From Rhizaria sp. SCN 62-66 (taxonomy: Eukaryota; Rhizaria, unplaced): a stretch of 42,763 nucleotides of DNA. Below the pieces are notes generated by a model. That model made no database searches. It was not told where the DNA came from and saw only the letters and a list, made by a program, of their open reading frames with translations. This document shows positions 1-10,922 of the stretch, piece after piece; positions within the stretch are counted from its first letter, which is position 1, and each line of letters starts with the position of its first letter. Location of the stretch: contig MEDY01000505.1 in the NCBI GenBank assembly GCA_001724265.1, positions 1-42,763 on the forward strand, written 5' to 3'. A program made the position numbers and the translations under genes.

Positions 1-695
1 TGCGCTCGAGGTCGTTACGGAGGCAAGTGTCAACGGTGGAGCCGATGAGCTGGAAGGTCTTGCCGGTGTCGCGGTCGCGCTGACGGTTGAGGAACCAGGA
101 GGGGATGTTGAAGTTCTCGGGGGACTCGAGGACGGTCTTGATGGACTCGAGCTCGGCCTCGGTCAGCTCACCAGCGCTGTACAAGGGCGAAACACGGAGA
201 GGAAAGAGGAAGAGAAAGAGGGGCGAAGAGAGAAAAACAAGAGAAAATAGAAGGGGAAGATGTGAGTGTGGAGCGATGTTAGAACACAGATAGATAGAAA
301 ACGAAATGTGGTAAAGAAATATAAGAGAATTTCGCTATTCAAGACGGTGAAAGGGCGTAAACGTACCGCTTCTTGGAGTCAACGTTGGCACGCTTGCAGG
401 CGATGTCGGCGAAGCGGCGGCCGACACCGCGGATCTCGGTGAGGGCATACACAACCTTCTCCTTGCCGTGGATGTTGGTGTTGAGGATACGGAGGATGTG
501 CTTGAAGTCAGCGTCTTCGACGATAAGGGCCTGAGGAGCGAGAGGACAGAAGCATGGCGCAGCAGAGCGGAGGCAAAGCGAGAATGTGAGTGTGAGTCAG
601 TGAGGGCAAAGCTGGTCAAAGGAGAAGCGGCTGTGCGGGCAACGGGAGCGGTGTCTGAGAAAGGGGAAATAAAAATTAGAGAGTTCACGTACCAT
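1..695 (-). CDS. RPS18: 40S ribosomal protein S18 (uS13), 3' part cut off by window edge
   Basis: Cytosolic small-subunit protein uS13, which sits in the 40S head and contacts tRNA and the intersubunit bridge. Coding exons on the minus strand are 695-693, 530-367 and 176-1, joining in frame. Exon 1 codes only the start Met; the intron begins directly after ATG with GTACGT. The product reads MALIVEDADFKHILRIL..., contains the family signatures LNTNIHGKEK and GVGRRFADIACKRA, and continues as RAGELTEAELE and WFLNRQRD, the usual uS13 order. About 114 residues are present; the C-terminal RNA-binding tail lies outside the window. Both donors are GTACGT. It is divergent from NDUFS4 and shares its upstream spacer. 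Family assignment rests on recognised conserved blocks; no alignment was run. Confidence 0.95.
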
Positions 696-1183
696 TTTGA
701 TCTGGGGTTCAAACCGAAGTCTCAAACAACCACCAGGACACGCAGCAAGTCATGAGGGAAAATGGTGCCGCGTCCAAGGGCGAAGTGCGAGGCCGCCGGT
801 CGCCGAAAAATGCCTTCAAACAGTCGGTTCGCAAAAAAGACACTGCAGCCAGCGAGCGAGCGGCAGACGCTTTTGCTCTTGTCGCTGACTTTAGAAGAAC
901 TATATCACGTTCAATCGTGCGTTGAATGCTTTGCAGTATCGTGTAATAGTATTTCCTTGGAGTAATCTACAACGGGGTATTATTGGCAGCTTTGAAAAAT
1001 TGTCTGTGCCTTCCGTGAGCTCTGTTTGTGGTGCCAGTTGGCCTCGTCTTTCCCCCCAATCCCAACCTCACTTCCTGCTCTTGCCCAGACCCAGAGTTCA
1101 CGATTTTGATGTTCTTTTATTAACACTCATATATAACGTTCCGTATACTACTCGCTGTTCCTTTGTTTTTCTCCTCAACGCAG
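696..1183. promoter_or_regulatory. Divergent promoter spacer between RPS18 and NDUFS4
   Basis: No gene seen. The RPS18-proximal half is mixed; the NDUFS4-proximal half is pyrimidine-rich and contains TATATAA at 1130-1136, 48 nt before the NDUFS4 ATG, then CTCCTCAACGCAG abutting the ATG. RPS18 has CCCCAG 7 nt before its ATG. Confidence 0.5.
1130..1136 (+). promoter_or_regulatory. TATA-like element upstream of NDUFS4
   Basis: TATATAA, 48 nt before the ATG. Position suits a TATA box only if the transcript starts about 25-30 nt downstream with a very short leader. Confidence 0.35.
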
Positions 1184-2105
1184 ATGTTCAAGGCCGTCAA
1201 GCGTTCCTTCCACGCGACCCCTGTGCGCCACGCCATCACCACGCTCGACACTGAGCTCACCAAGAACTGGGCTAACCTCAAGAAGCAGACCACCAAGGAC
1301 TACCTCTCGGGCACCTTCACTCACCGCACGAGCCAGCACGTTGTGGTGTTCAAGCCCGCCCTCAATGCGATGCAGAACGCCCCCGAGCACGACGGCAAGT
1401 GGCGCCTCTTCTTTGACAACGAGGTACGACGCACAAAACAACGCATCTACACCCCGAAACATCACCTTCACTGCTCCGATACAGCTGTCATGGGTGTATT
1501 GTGCTATGTAGTTTCTGATACTATACTTTTACTTCGATGACACGGTTCCTTTATCTCATCTCGCTACCTTCTCTTTGGTGCAATCTTTCTTTCTTTAGTC
1601 GACGACTGTGAGCCCCCTCAACGGCTGGTCCCTCACCTCTGCCACCCCGATCTCCCCTCTCGTCGGCTTCGCGAGCGCCGAGGACGCCGCCAACTTCGCC
1701 GTCAACCAGGGCTTCTCCTACACCGTTCTCCCCGATCAGGTATGTCATCTCTTCCCTCTCACAGCCACTACTTCCACCCGCCCACGAGAGACTGAATCAG
1801 TGATTTGGCAGCGTTCTTGGAGTCGTAATCACTTATAGGGGAGTATATTGCAGGTTTTGTTGGATGTATCAATTACTGGATCAATTTATCTTGCTCGTGA
1901 GTAATCTTTTTGCGATTCTAAAGTCTTATGTGACTTAATGTCTCGTTCTTAACTCACCATCTTTCTCACGTTTTCTCGCTGTCTCTTCTCGCTACCCCTG
2001 TTTTGCGCTCTATCCCCCCGTCCCCAGGTTGCCACCACCAAGAAGAAGTCTTACTCGGACAACTTCCGCTGGCGCGGCCACCCCAAGCCCGAGGAGAAGT
2101 TCTAA
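1184..2105 (+). CDS. NDUFS4: NADH:ubiquinone oxidoreductase 18 kDa subunit (complex I), NDUFS4-like
   Basis: Accessory subunit of mitochondrial complex I, near the N-module. Exons 1184-1423, 1599-1739 and 2028-2105, all phase 0, give 152 aa ending in TAA. The N-terminus (MFKAVKRSFHATPVRHA) is basic and hydroxylated, like a mitochondrial presequence. The conserved block KWRLFFDNE is followed by SPLNGWSLTSATPISPL, FASAEDAANFAVNQGFSY and KKKSYSDNFRWRG, which match the NDUFS4 family order (W.L.F / NPLMGW / F...EDA..FA...G / K.Y..NF.W). Donors are GTACGA and GTATGT. The ATG directly follows a pyrimidine-rich CGCAG, so the start may be just behind a splice acceptor or an initiator. A TATATAA lies 48 nt upstream. 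Confidence 0.92.
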
Positions 2106-2689
2106 GCACTAAGGTTCGAAGCACTAAGTACCCCTTAAGCGACCCTTCAGCGCCTCCCTGAGACAGGCTAAGTACCGCTGCCTCGTGACGATGAGGACAG
2201 CGGCGCTAGACGCTCGCTAGGACGTGTACATAGATTGTTGGATCTCGATAATAATACGGCGGAGGATAACCTTTTTTATTTTCTTGCGAACTCTGCCTAC
2301 TGTAGGCGCTCGTTTGGCGGCAGTAAGCAGCAGCATTTGTCTCGTCGTATATTTTGTACACGCAATCTCATTCATCACAGCGAAAGAACAACGACAATCG
2401 CACTCACAATGCAACAACATGCCTCAATTTGCCAGTCAGTTTGAGGTGTGACTTTATATAACAACTTTACACCACACGTTTGTTTGCTGGAAGCAACAAA
2501 TGAAGCAACAAGCACAATCTTTCACTAAATATCATATTATAAACATTCACAAATAAACATAACTTACATTATATATCTCTACGCATCTGTATTTGGCTAT
2601 ATTCACAGACGTCGAAACTTTGATCCACAGACTTCGATTTGAGTTACTGACGGTGAGCACCTTGCTGAGCTTCCGCAATGTTCAAGTAC
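2106..2689. other. Convergent 3' spacer, NDUFS4 / SANT gene
   Basis: No gene seen. A direct repeat AAGCACTAAG occurs twice just after the NDUFS4 stop (about 2105-2129, spaced by GTTCG). 2440-2640 is AT-rich and must hold both polyadenylation regions. Confidence 0.5.
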
Positions 2690-4461
2690 TTAAACACGGG
2701 GGCGCTTGACAGTGGGCTCAATCTCAGCCTCATCCTCAGCGGCCGCAGCAACAGCAACGTCATCAGGCGTAGCCGTGACCGTCGCTGCAATGCCGTCACC
2801 GGCATTCGCACTCGCACTGCTGGAGCCATCGCTGGCGTCGATCTCAGCGGGCTCAGGCTTCACAGTGACATCGGCAGCGGCAGCGGCGGCGGCGGCGGCG
2901 ACGGCGGCCTCGGCCTCGACCTTGACGGCCCCAGCCTCAAGCTTCGCCCCGCTGCCGCTGCCGCTGCCACTGCCATCCTCCTCCTTAGCGCCAGCGCTAG
3001 ATTGCGACTGCGGGTGAGCGACGGCGCTGCTGCCCTGGCTGCGCTTGTGGCCGTGGCCCGCAGCCAGCCAGGACGCGGACACCGAGCCCGCCCCCGACCG
3101 CCGCTGTCGCCGCGCGCCCGCGCCCGCGGCCGCCGCGGCCTCGGCGTCGTCCTCGTCCTCCCCCTCGGCCGCGGCCGCAGCGGCGGCGGCGGCCGCAGCG
3201 GCGGCGGCGGCGGCGGCGGCAGAGCGGCCGCCGCGGCTGGAGCCAGCAGCAGCCGCCGCAGCCGCCGCAGCGGCAGCAGCGGTGTTGGCGTTGCCGCCAG
3301 CAGCACCGTTGCCGCCGCTATTGCCGTTGTTCGCGGAGGCGGCGACGGCTGCGGCGGCGAGCGCGGCGGCGACGGGCGTTGGAGCCACGGCCACAGGCGG
3401 CGGCGCCCAGCGGGGCAGGTCGCTCACGGGCGTGTTGAGCACGGCCAGGCGTGCGTCAGCGCGCGCCCAGATGTCGAACTTGGACTGGTGGAAGCGGCGC
3501 GCCTGCCGCTGATAAGACTTCCAGATCTATGAAAAGCAAGAAGCAAAAGCAAGCGAAGACAAAAGAAAGTACGGTTGAGGGTTGGGGGACTTGAATGGGA
3601 GACTTGAAGTAAACTTTGACAGGATATGTAAGCACCAAAGCAAATATTTAGCAAAATACAAGGCAATAGTTTAGGATAAAATACATCGTTGTTCTAAAAT
3701 ATTTCTCTAATGTTCGATTAAACAATTATTATGAGGATAAACAGATTTGGACGTACGGTGTAGTGGGAGGTGCGCTTCCAGATGTAGTAGAGCTCTACGA
3801 CGTCGTTGGTCGACTTTGTGCCGATGAGCTTGTGGATCTCGTGAAAGTCTTTGCCAATGCTCATCATGCCAGCTTCAAACAGCGCGAGCTCGTAGGGCGA
3901 CCACGAGTCGAGCGCGTGGCTCTGCCGCAGCGGTGTCAGCAGCAGGTACAGCGTCGGGTACTGGAACAGGTCGTACTCCTGGGAGGACCACGCGTCGCCG
4001 GCGCCTACCGTGTCCGTGTCCTTGCGCCGGTAGTAGAGCTGCGCCACGGCGTCCAGCACCGCATCGACGCGCTCCTTGCCCGGCAGCGACGCATAGGCCA
4101 CAGCGCCCGCCGCCGTATTGCTCACGTGGCCACTGCTGCTACTGTTCACTGTCGCTCTGCCAGGTGCCGCCGACGCCGCCGTTCCGCTTGCGCTAGAGCC
4201 AGCGCCCAACGCAGAGCCCGCGCTAGTGACGGTGGCGCCGGAACCGCTGGCGGCGGCGCTGCCGTCCTTGTCTTTGCTGACTGCGGCGGTGGCCTCGGAG
4301 TGTGAGAACAACGCCGCGGCCTGCGCCAGGGGGTGGTCCAGGAAGCGGGAAGGCGACATGGGCCGGTAGGAACGCACGGCCTGGATGTGCGCGCGGCGGT
4401 TCAGCATTGTCGGCGCGCGCACGGGCACGGGGGCCGAGACTGGGATCGGCTGCTGCGACAT
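2690..4461 (-). CDS. SANT-domain chromatin protein with Ala-rich C-terminal tail (MIER/RCOR-like)
   Basis: Likely a nuclear co-repressor-type protein. Exons 4461-3757 and 3526-2690 (phase 0, donor GTACGT, acceptor CATAG) give 513 aa ending in TAA. Residues about 186-234 form a SANT domain: SWSPYELALFEAGMM, then GKDFHEIHKLIG and VVELYYIWKRTSHY, with the three aromatic/helix positions seen in MIER, MTA and CoREST proteins. The segment continues basic (IWKSYQRQARRFHQSKFD) across the splice junction. The C-terminal half is Ala/Gly-rich with Glu/Asp patches and contains two psi-K-x-E sequences (VKVE and VKPEPAE) that fit SUMO acceptor sites, an inference. No complete ELM2 domain is recognisable before the SANT, although WSSQEYDLFQYPTLYLLL may be a remnant. 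A CAGTC lies 8 nt upstream of the ATG. Confidence 0.75.
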
Positions 4462-5415
4462 GGCTGCGGACTGGAAGCGGAGAGACTCTTAAGTTCGGAA
4501 GGGAGGCGTCCGCTTGGGTGGGACTTTGAGGGGGGATAATATAGCGCGGTGAGGTGTGGGTTCTTTGTTGGGAACAGAAAATGCGCGGAAAGATGGTAAT
4601 GTGGTGGATGTGGTGAGCGGGACTGTGTGGCAGTTCAGTGAGAGTGTGGCGCTGACAGAGCGTGGGGAAGCAAGGGCAAGAGATGACGACTGCGAGGGGC
4701 CGAGTCGCGGACACGTTTGTCGGTACAAAGTGGGTTAAGCGAGGGACTCAGGCGATATAATTAAAAGAGCATGAAAAAAGTAGTGCTTCTATCCTGCAGC
4801 ATCGCCTTCATAGAAAGTGGACGTTCGCAAGGTGCTGATTGGCTTGAGGCATAAAGGGCTCAGTGCCTCACTTGGGCGGCGAAGCGCGAAGCGAGAGGAT
4901 GTCAGCGAGCTGTTTGATCTGGCCGTAAAGCGACGCAGAGAATCCGTTGTTGCGATGTTTAGTTAAGATAGACAGCTTTCTCTGGCGCTTGTGCTTTTCT
5001 TTTTAATTATACGCTTCCAGAGTGCTGTCTCACCTTGAAATCTCCACCTGGTGGATGCTAATCTTGCGCCTCATGTTACTGCTCTCAACATACGCCCACC
5101 AACGTCGCCCCTGCTGATCAAAACGACTTTAACGCACTTTGAAGACACTTTCTGACCTTTTTTCCGCCAACATATGTTGTACGTACTCCATTTTCCGTGG
5201 CCACAGCTTTATTGCCAACTACAACACGCACAGCAACGAGTTGCAACCTCTTCTGTGTCACACTCTCTGTTGAGGCCCCTTAAGCAACGCAGCTCCGTGT
5301 GAGTTACTAATATCGCCATAACTGCTGCGCACATCTACTAACAGCGACAGCATACCCGAACAGCAACACTCAACCGCGCAAGCGTCAGTCCACTAAGACT
5401 CACAAGCTACCTACA
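4462..5415. promoter_or_regulatory. Divergent promoter spacer, SANT gene / ZNHIT1
   Basis: No gene seen. CAGTC elements lie close to both starts: complement of 4469-4473 (8 nt from the SANT ATG) and 5386-5390 (25 nt from the ZNHIT1 ATG). 4960-5350 is AT-richer without a clear TATA box. Confidence 0.45.
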
Positions 5416-6665
5416 ATGCCGCCGAAGCCCGCTGCCGCCGCCGGCGGCGCTGGCGCCAACAGCAGCAGCGCCGCCGCCGCCGCCGTCGCGTCCCAGGTCG
5501 CCAAACGCACGCGACAGCAGCTGAACCCGCAGGTGCGCGCGCCCCGCGGCGCTGGCGACATCAAGACGCGCCGCGTACGTCGTTTATCAACTGTTGCAAA
5601 ACGCATCAAAACCATGCAACGCGTTGTATGTCTCTCTAATATGACTTGATGTCTTTGAAATGCAATGTCTAACTCTCCATAATGTGTCTTTGCTGGTTTT
5701 CTTTCTTATTAGCTGCTGAAAGCGTCGCGCTTGCACGCACTGGAGCTGGATAACCACAACAACGACCATCACAACCTCGACCTTAACTATGATGGCGAGG
5801 AGGACGAGCAGGGTGCGTAAGGCGGCTTTACACGCGCCTTGAAGATAAAAATGATGCATATCAACCACAAAAATATCTCTAACTACGTAGTGTTACACAT
5901 GTTTCCGTTCTTATCAACTGATTTTGAGACCATGTATCCTGTTAATGCCAGTGTTTGATGAAATGTCTCGCCAAAAAAACTCACTCCATTTTCTCTCATT
6001 TTAATCATGTGGCATTTTGCGTGGTATTATACGCGTGTCTTAGTGACTAACGCGGTCGGCCACAAGCAGATCAAGCGCCGCAAGCGCGCCAAACCAGGCC
6101 CCGCGGCGCCCGCCGCCGCCGCCGCCGCCGCCGCCGCAGCTGCCGCCGCCGCCGCCGCCGCTGCTGCGTCTGGGGCGAGCCCTGCCGCCGCGGCCGCCGC
6201 GTCTGCCGCCGCTGCTGCCGCCTCGGCCGCCACCGCGATGCCGATGACTCGGCTGACTGCTGAGACGGCGGTCGTCGTCCTCGGCCTGCCCTCGCAGCCT
6301 GGTACGGTGTCGTTTATTTTATCCCAAGTCATGATACCTCGCTCATATCGCGCGCCATAAGATCAACACATAACTCCTATATTTCTGAATTTATTTCCCA
6401 TGTAATACTCTGATTTTGAAGCGAAATTCTATCATATACTCTTATTTTTCCTCCTTTGTGTATTTTCTCTCCTTCTGTCCGCCGCTTAGCCCCGACCCTG
6501 CTGACTGCGCGCATGCCCCCCAGCAAGCTGCCGCCGCGCCCGCAGTGCGCTGTGTGCGGCTTCTCTGCTCCGCAGGCCTGCGCCGCTTGTGGCACGCGTG
6601 TGTGCGGCAGCAAGTGCCTCGCCACGCACTCGGAGACACGCTGCCTCAAGTTCGGCGCCAAGTGA
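5416..6665 (+). CDS. ZNHIT1: HIT-type zinc-finger protein, ZNHIT1/Vps71-like subunit of the SWR1/SRCAP complex
   Basis: Predicted nuclear subunit of the H2A.Z-depositing remodeller. Exons 5416-5574, 5713-5812, 6044-6301 and 6490-6665 join to 230 aa ending in TGA. The C-terminus is a zf-HIT module: CAVCGFSAPQACAACG, then CGSKCLATHSETRC, the Cys-Cys/Cys-Cys/Cys-Cys/His-Cys ligand pattern of the family, closing with LKF as ZNHIT1 closes with LKW. PPSKLPPRPQCAVCGF matches the ZNHIT1 lead-in. The N-terminal RRLLKASRLHALELDNHNND resembles the R..R...LEALENDN helix, and IKRRKRAKPG is a basic stretch. A long Ala run (about 6106-6230) is an insertion. The exon 3 acceptor is my choice: CTTAG before 6044 preserves phase with the GTGCGT donor; CACAAG or CAAGCAG are alternatives. 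Confidence 0.85.
6103..6170 (+). repeat. GCC repeat coding polyalanine in ZNHIT1-like gene
   Basis: Nearly uninterrupted GCC/GCA/GCT codons giving a long Ala run between the basic segment and the zinc finger. Confidence 0.9.
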
Positions 6666-7456
6666 GCCAGCCAATTTAATAGTCACACAGGAATACGGAG
6701 TTGTAAGCGAGAGACACTACGCATGGAGATGTCACGCGCAATGCATGCAGAACAAAAATATAGCTTTATGTTACAGTCCCAGCTTCACCAGCGCACATAT
6801 ATTGAGGGTGAAAACACATTCACAAGGCTACTTCGATGGGCTCATATGAAAGTTGAGACATTACGGTGCTGTTATGCGCTGTATTTCTTATTTCTTCTTA
6901 TATTTCTCAAAGTCATCAAATTGTGTGTTTATGTATAGTATATAGTTATTCTCCAATCAATCTCATCAAAATACACGTCCGAGACGTTCAATCAGAATTG
7001 TTTGGCACGTTTGCTGCCAGTCGATGAGAGCGTTGCGTAGAGTGATTGCTGCGGGCATGATAGACTTTCTAGCGGATAGTTATTAGAATTCAGCTATTCG
7101 TCTATCATTAAATTCAATGACAATTATAACGAGATCGCCAGCCCCCTGAGGTCAGCTGACAATGTCCCAAAATTACGGCCGTTAACGTCTGCTGTTCGTT
7201 TGCTCTTGCGTACAGTTGAAGAGCTACAGATACGTAATAAGAACACCAATGCTCTCCTGTATATGAGATTCCGATTGATGAGTATTACATTAAAATATAT
7301 TACATACATGTATACATGGAAGATTACAACTTAACTACCGACTTTATGTTGTTGCAGTACTGAGTTGCTGCTCCAGAAGACACTGCCACAAGAGAAGCGG
7401 TACAAAGTCTGCTGACAGCAGGGGTGTGATTCCACGTATTTAATCCATTTCCAGAA
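6666..7456. other. Convergent 3' spacer, ZNHIT1 / FG-rich gene
   Basis: AT-rich, no gene seen on either strand; short open frames here lack the GC3 bias of real genes. Confidence 0.5.
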
Positions 7457-10123
7457 TTAGCCGAAGCTGATCTCAGTAGAAGGAGCGGCGCGGGGCTTAG
7501 TAGCAGAACCCCCAAATGTGAAGGCGCCGCTCTTATACTGGGCTGCAGTGGCCACGAGTCGCTCAACCTGTTTGCGGGCCCTTGAGGACATCGAACCGGC
7601 ACTCGCGGCGGCGACTTGAGCGACGGGCTCGATCTCTTCAGCAATTGTTGTCTTGACGGGGTCCGCGTAAAAGTCGGCGTCAAAAAAGGCGCACAGCGTG
7701 CGGGCGTACAAGGACGAGAGGGAGCGCGGCGGGGTATTTGCCGCAGAGGGCAGCAGAGACAGGACTTCCGCGCGGCCGCGCAGCAGCGCAGGGGCGTCTT
7801 TGTGCTCGGCCACGATGAGCTGCCGCAGCATCCAGTAGAGCGCTGAGCACATGTCGTGCTCGCCGGCGACGGCCACGGCCATGATGTCTTCGACTGTGCG
7901 CGGCAGCAGCTTCTGCAGCAGCGCCACCACCTTGGCCGTGTCCGCAGGCTTTAGAGGGCAGGGCTGCAGCGGCAAGAGGGTGCCCAGGAACGACAGCGCG
8001 CTCAGCAGCGCGCCACCGTCGGCCGCACCCGAGACTACCTGGAGCGACAGCGCCACAGCGTCACTCATGCCCGGCCACGCGCCCATTTCTTCACGCAACT
8101 GCATGTAGGGGTTGCACTTACAGTCAAAGACCTCAAAGTTGAGCTGGCCCAACAACTGCAACAGCACGAATACGTATTCCTTGTGATAGCGCAACGCAAG
8201 GGTTGCACTGAGAGTGCCTTTCGCGGCGGTGGGGACTCGGGCAGCGAGCGCAACAAGTGCGGGCAAGGCAGTCTTAACGCCGTCGGAAAAAAAACAGCAT
8301 GACACCGGGGTCTTGCTGCGCAGCGCGTCACGGTGGACGCTCACACGCAATGCGTTGTAGTGCATCAGCACAGCGGTAGCCACGCGGTGCGGCCATGAGC
8401 GCAGTGCGGCGCCGCTTAAGCCCAGAGTGAGCTCAAGCCAGCGGGGGGCCAGGTCGTCGCTCACGACGGGGCGGCCAAAAACATTCTTTTGTGCATCCAT
8501 GAATGCCGCGGCAAATGCGTCGCAGCTGCGCCACAACAGGTTATTGTCAAAATGCGGGTACTGAGGTGCCGCAGCAACAAAGCCTTTGCCCTTGCCCTTG
8601 CTCTTAGTCTTGCACGCAACGTCGTCCGTAGTCGAAGTCACGAGCGGGCGGTGCGGTTTCAGTGCATAACGTGTCAAGGCGATCATGTTTTCAGGACGCG
8701 AGGCGTGCCTGCGCGGCCGTCCTTGCGTCTGGTAGTTGGAGCCGCCAACGGGAACACCACCACCGAAGCTGAGGGCACCAAAGGGAGGGACTGCTGAAGA
8801 TCCGAAGCCACCGATGGATAGGGCTGCCGAGCTGGCTGAAGATCCGAAACCACTTAAGGCAGGGACTGTCGAGCTGCCTGGAGATCCCAAGTCAATAAAG
8901 CCAAATACACGTGCCGAACCTGTTGAAGGGACACGGGGTTGAAACCTGGGGAAAGCGTATAGCGATCGATAGGCTTGAGCGAAAGTCCCGCTCCCATCAC
9001 CCACGACATCACCCAGGTCGCCGACGCCTGCCATTCCCCGGCGTTCGCCGTCTGCCGCTGCAAAACCAGAGGATGAAGTAGGGGCACCACTCGGGCCGGC
9101 TGTAGCGCCACCAATAGCACCGAAAGAAGGGACGCCGCGCGGTGCGTTAGACGTAGTGGAAGTCTAGTAAAAAGAAGCCGATGGATTATGAGGGGGGTCA
9201 ACGCGGTGAGCACCTAAGGGGTTTGAAGGTGGAGCATTGGCGTACAAGGGCCTCGAAGTGGCAGCAGGCTCGGCCTCTTGGGCGTCTGCGTCTGCGTCAA
9301 CATCTGCGTCCGCGTCAGTGTTAGCAAACGTGTCGAGGTTGCCGCGGCAGCGCGCCGCGGGGGCCGCTGCTGGCGTGACGGCGACCGCGGCGGCGGGCGT
9401 GAGCACGTAGCGCGCGTCGTCGCCGGTCATGAGCGCGTCGGCCAGCTGCGCTAGACGCGCGAACACGAAGCCCGCCGCCGGCCGCGACAGCGTGAATCGC
9501 GGGTCGCTCGGGGCCGCGCGCGGAGGGGACGTGGCGGCGCGGGCGAGCGAGGAGGCGGCAAGAGGCGCGCCGTTACCGCCGCCAAAGACGCTGCCGAAGC
9601 GAGTCGAGGCTCCTTCACCAATGGTGTTCGTGGCGTTGGGCGAGGCGGTCCCAAAGAAGAAGCCGGTGCCAGACTGCGCGTCCCCACCGGCCGCAGGAAC
9701 CGCCTCGGCAGAGATAGAGCGCGTGGGTGAAACCGCGGCGATGGCGGCCGCAGGCTCAAAGAAGGCCTTGAGGTACTCGTCGATTTGCGGGACGCAACGC
9801 ATCAGCTGGCGGTGCGCCGTGAGCACAAGGCGGAAGCGCGCGAGCTGGAAGAGGGCCTCGGCCGCGGTCACGCGCGTCAGGTCGTCGCGGCTGTGGAGAA
9901 GAGGGAACACAAAGCTAGCAACGTCGTGCTTCCCGAACAGGTTGCTGATAGACTCATCGAGCGAAGCAGCAACTGCGGAGACGGTGCCATCGCGATTTGT
10001 GCCGACGTTGGCACGATGCCGACCGAGGGTGCGGAGCGCTTTCGAAAGCAGCCCAAGTTTGGTTGCCACGTTCTCGCCAGTCATGAGAGCAGCCAGCAAC
10101 GCGCGGAGGGCCTAAAGCGCCAT
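7457..10123 (-). CDS. FG-motif-rich protein flanked by helical (HEAT/ARM-like) regions; two in-frame TAG codons
   Basis: I do not recognise the family. Read from ATG at 10123 to TAA at 7457 it is one frame of 888 aa with TAG at 10114-10112 (codon 4, MAL-TAG-ALRALLAAL) and at 9166-9164 (SFY-TAG-TSTTSN). The N-terminal third is Leu/Ala-rich and helical (LGLLSKALRTLGRH, HDVASFVFPLLHSRDDL, AAEALFQLARFRLVL), like HEAT repeats. The middle carries FG motifs (FFFGTASP, FGSVFGGG, PSFGAIGG, GFGSSA twice, FGALSFGGG) with an imperfect tandem repeat of about 60-80 nt at 8750-8890. The C-terminal half is again helical. This helical-FG-helical plan suggests a nucleoporin or transport factor, an inference only. 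Under the standard code it would start at 10084 and stop at 9164. A 156-nt intron (9213-9058, donor GTGCTC, acceptor TTTTGCAG) would also remove the second TAG in phase. Confidence 0.6.
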
Positions 10124-10922
10124 CTCAACAGCAGCCGGACTACCTTTGGTCATAGGTCTGGAGATAATAATATTGGTTGACAGGGAGACAGACAGTGCGT
10201 ATTATCGACATGATAACAAAACAGTAGGAGATGTAAAAATAGAATCATACAGAAGACAGGCTTAGACACATATACGAACGTGGAATTCCCGCTGTCGATG
10301 TAATTCTTGTTGAAAACTGATCGTAGAAACACACTGCTATCCGAGAGCAGCGACAACTGTATAAGTTGAAAGTCCTCAACAACGTCTGACAATAAATAAT
10401 ACCACTAGTCAACGTGATTACTTAAAAGTATCATATTACCTTGTAATTGATACAATCCGGTTTTGTTTGATGCCCATATGTCATATTTTGAAACAAGCTT
10501 TTATAGAGAATGCTTCATTTGAAATTTTCGGTCGCGGATGGCGCGAAATCTCAGACCCGGCCACTCGGTCACAACCAAGTGCAAGCGTGCGAATCTTGTT
10601 AGAAAAGTAAGCGCCAAGGTTGCCCTGGGCATGCTGGACTGAAGAAACTGGGTTTTATTCGGGCTCATTTAGACGGTATTGTGGTTGTCAATTTGCGTTT
10701 GTTTTAATTGTAATCGCTGCAAGACCTATTTGGTGCTTATTTTTCATTTCTTTTGCTTTACCGCTGCGTGCCTGGTCCGCATATCTCCCGTTCTCGTCCC
10801 GCCCAGAGCCACCCTCCCCGCCCTACCCCAGCCGCCTTCCCGCCGCCGCCCCACTCTTCCCCGTCCCCTTGTCCTCCGCGCCCGTCCCCCGCGCCCGCCG
10901 TGCCCAGCCCCCCCTGCGCGTG
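10124..10922. promoter_or_regulatory. Divergent promoter spacer, FG-rich gene / CDK
   Basis: No gene seen. AT-rich from 10140 to 10530, then an E2F-like site at 10540-10548, then T-rich and C-rich leader sequence before the CDK ATG (10770-10920 is strongly pyrimidine-rich). Confidence 0.45.
10540..10548 (-). promoter_or_regulatory. E2F/DP-like site
   Basis: GGCGCGAAA on the plus strand, TTTCGCGCC on the minus, a perfect match to the TTTSSCGC consensus of E2F/DP factors, about 375 nt upstream of a CDK gene. One site by match only; could be chance. Confidence 0.3.

Noticed and set aside
2678-3532. Long plus-strand Arg/Gly/Ala frame opposite the SANT gene
   Set aside because: Antisense image of GCC/GCG-rich codons; no start context, motifs or splice sites, and the minus strand carries the SANT continuation.
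9164-9245. 82-nt intron with good GTACGC donor and TTTTTACTAG acceptor in the FG-rich gene
   Set aside because: It would shift the frame into one that ends soon after and loses the FG motifs; also shorter than any supported intron here (minimum 138 nt).
10620-10922. N-terminal extension of the CDK
   Set aside because: Frame is open but Pro/Arg/Ala-rich leader sequence; kinase starts normally at MSDILARY.
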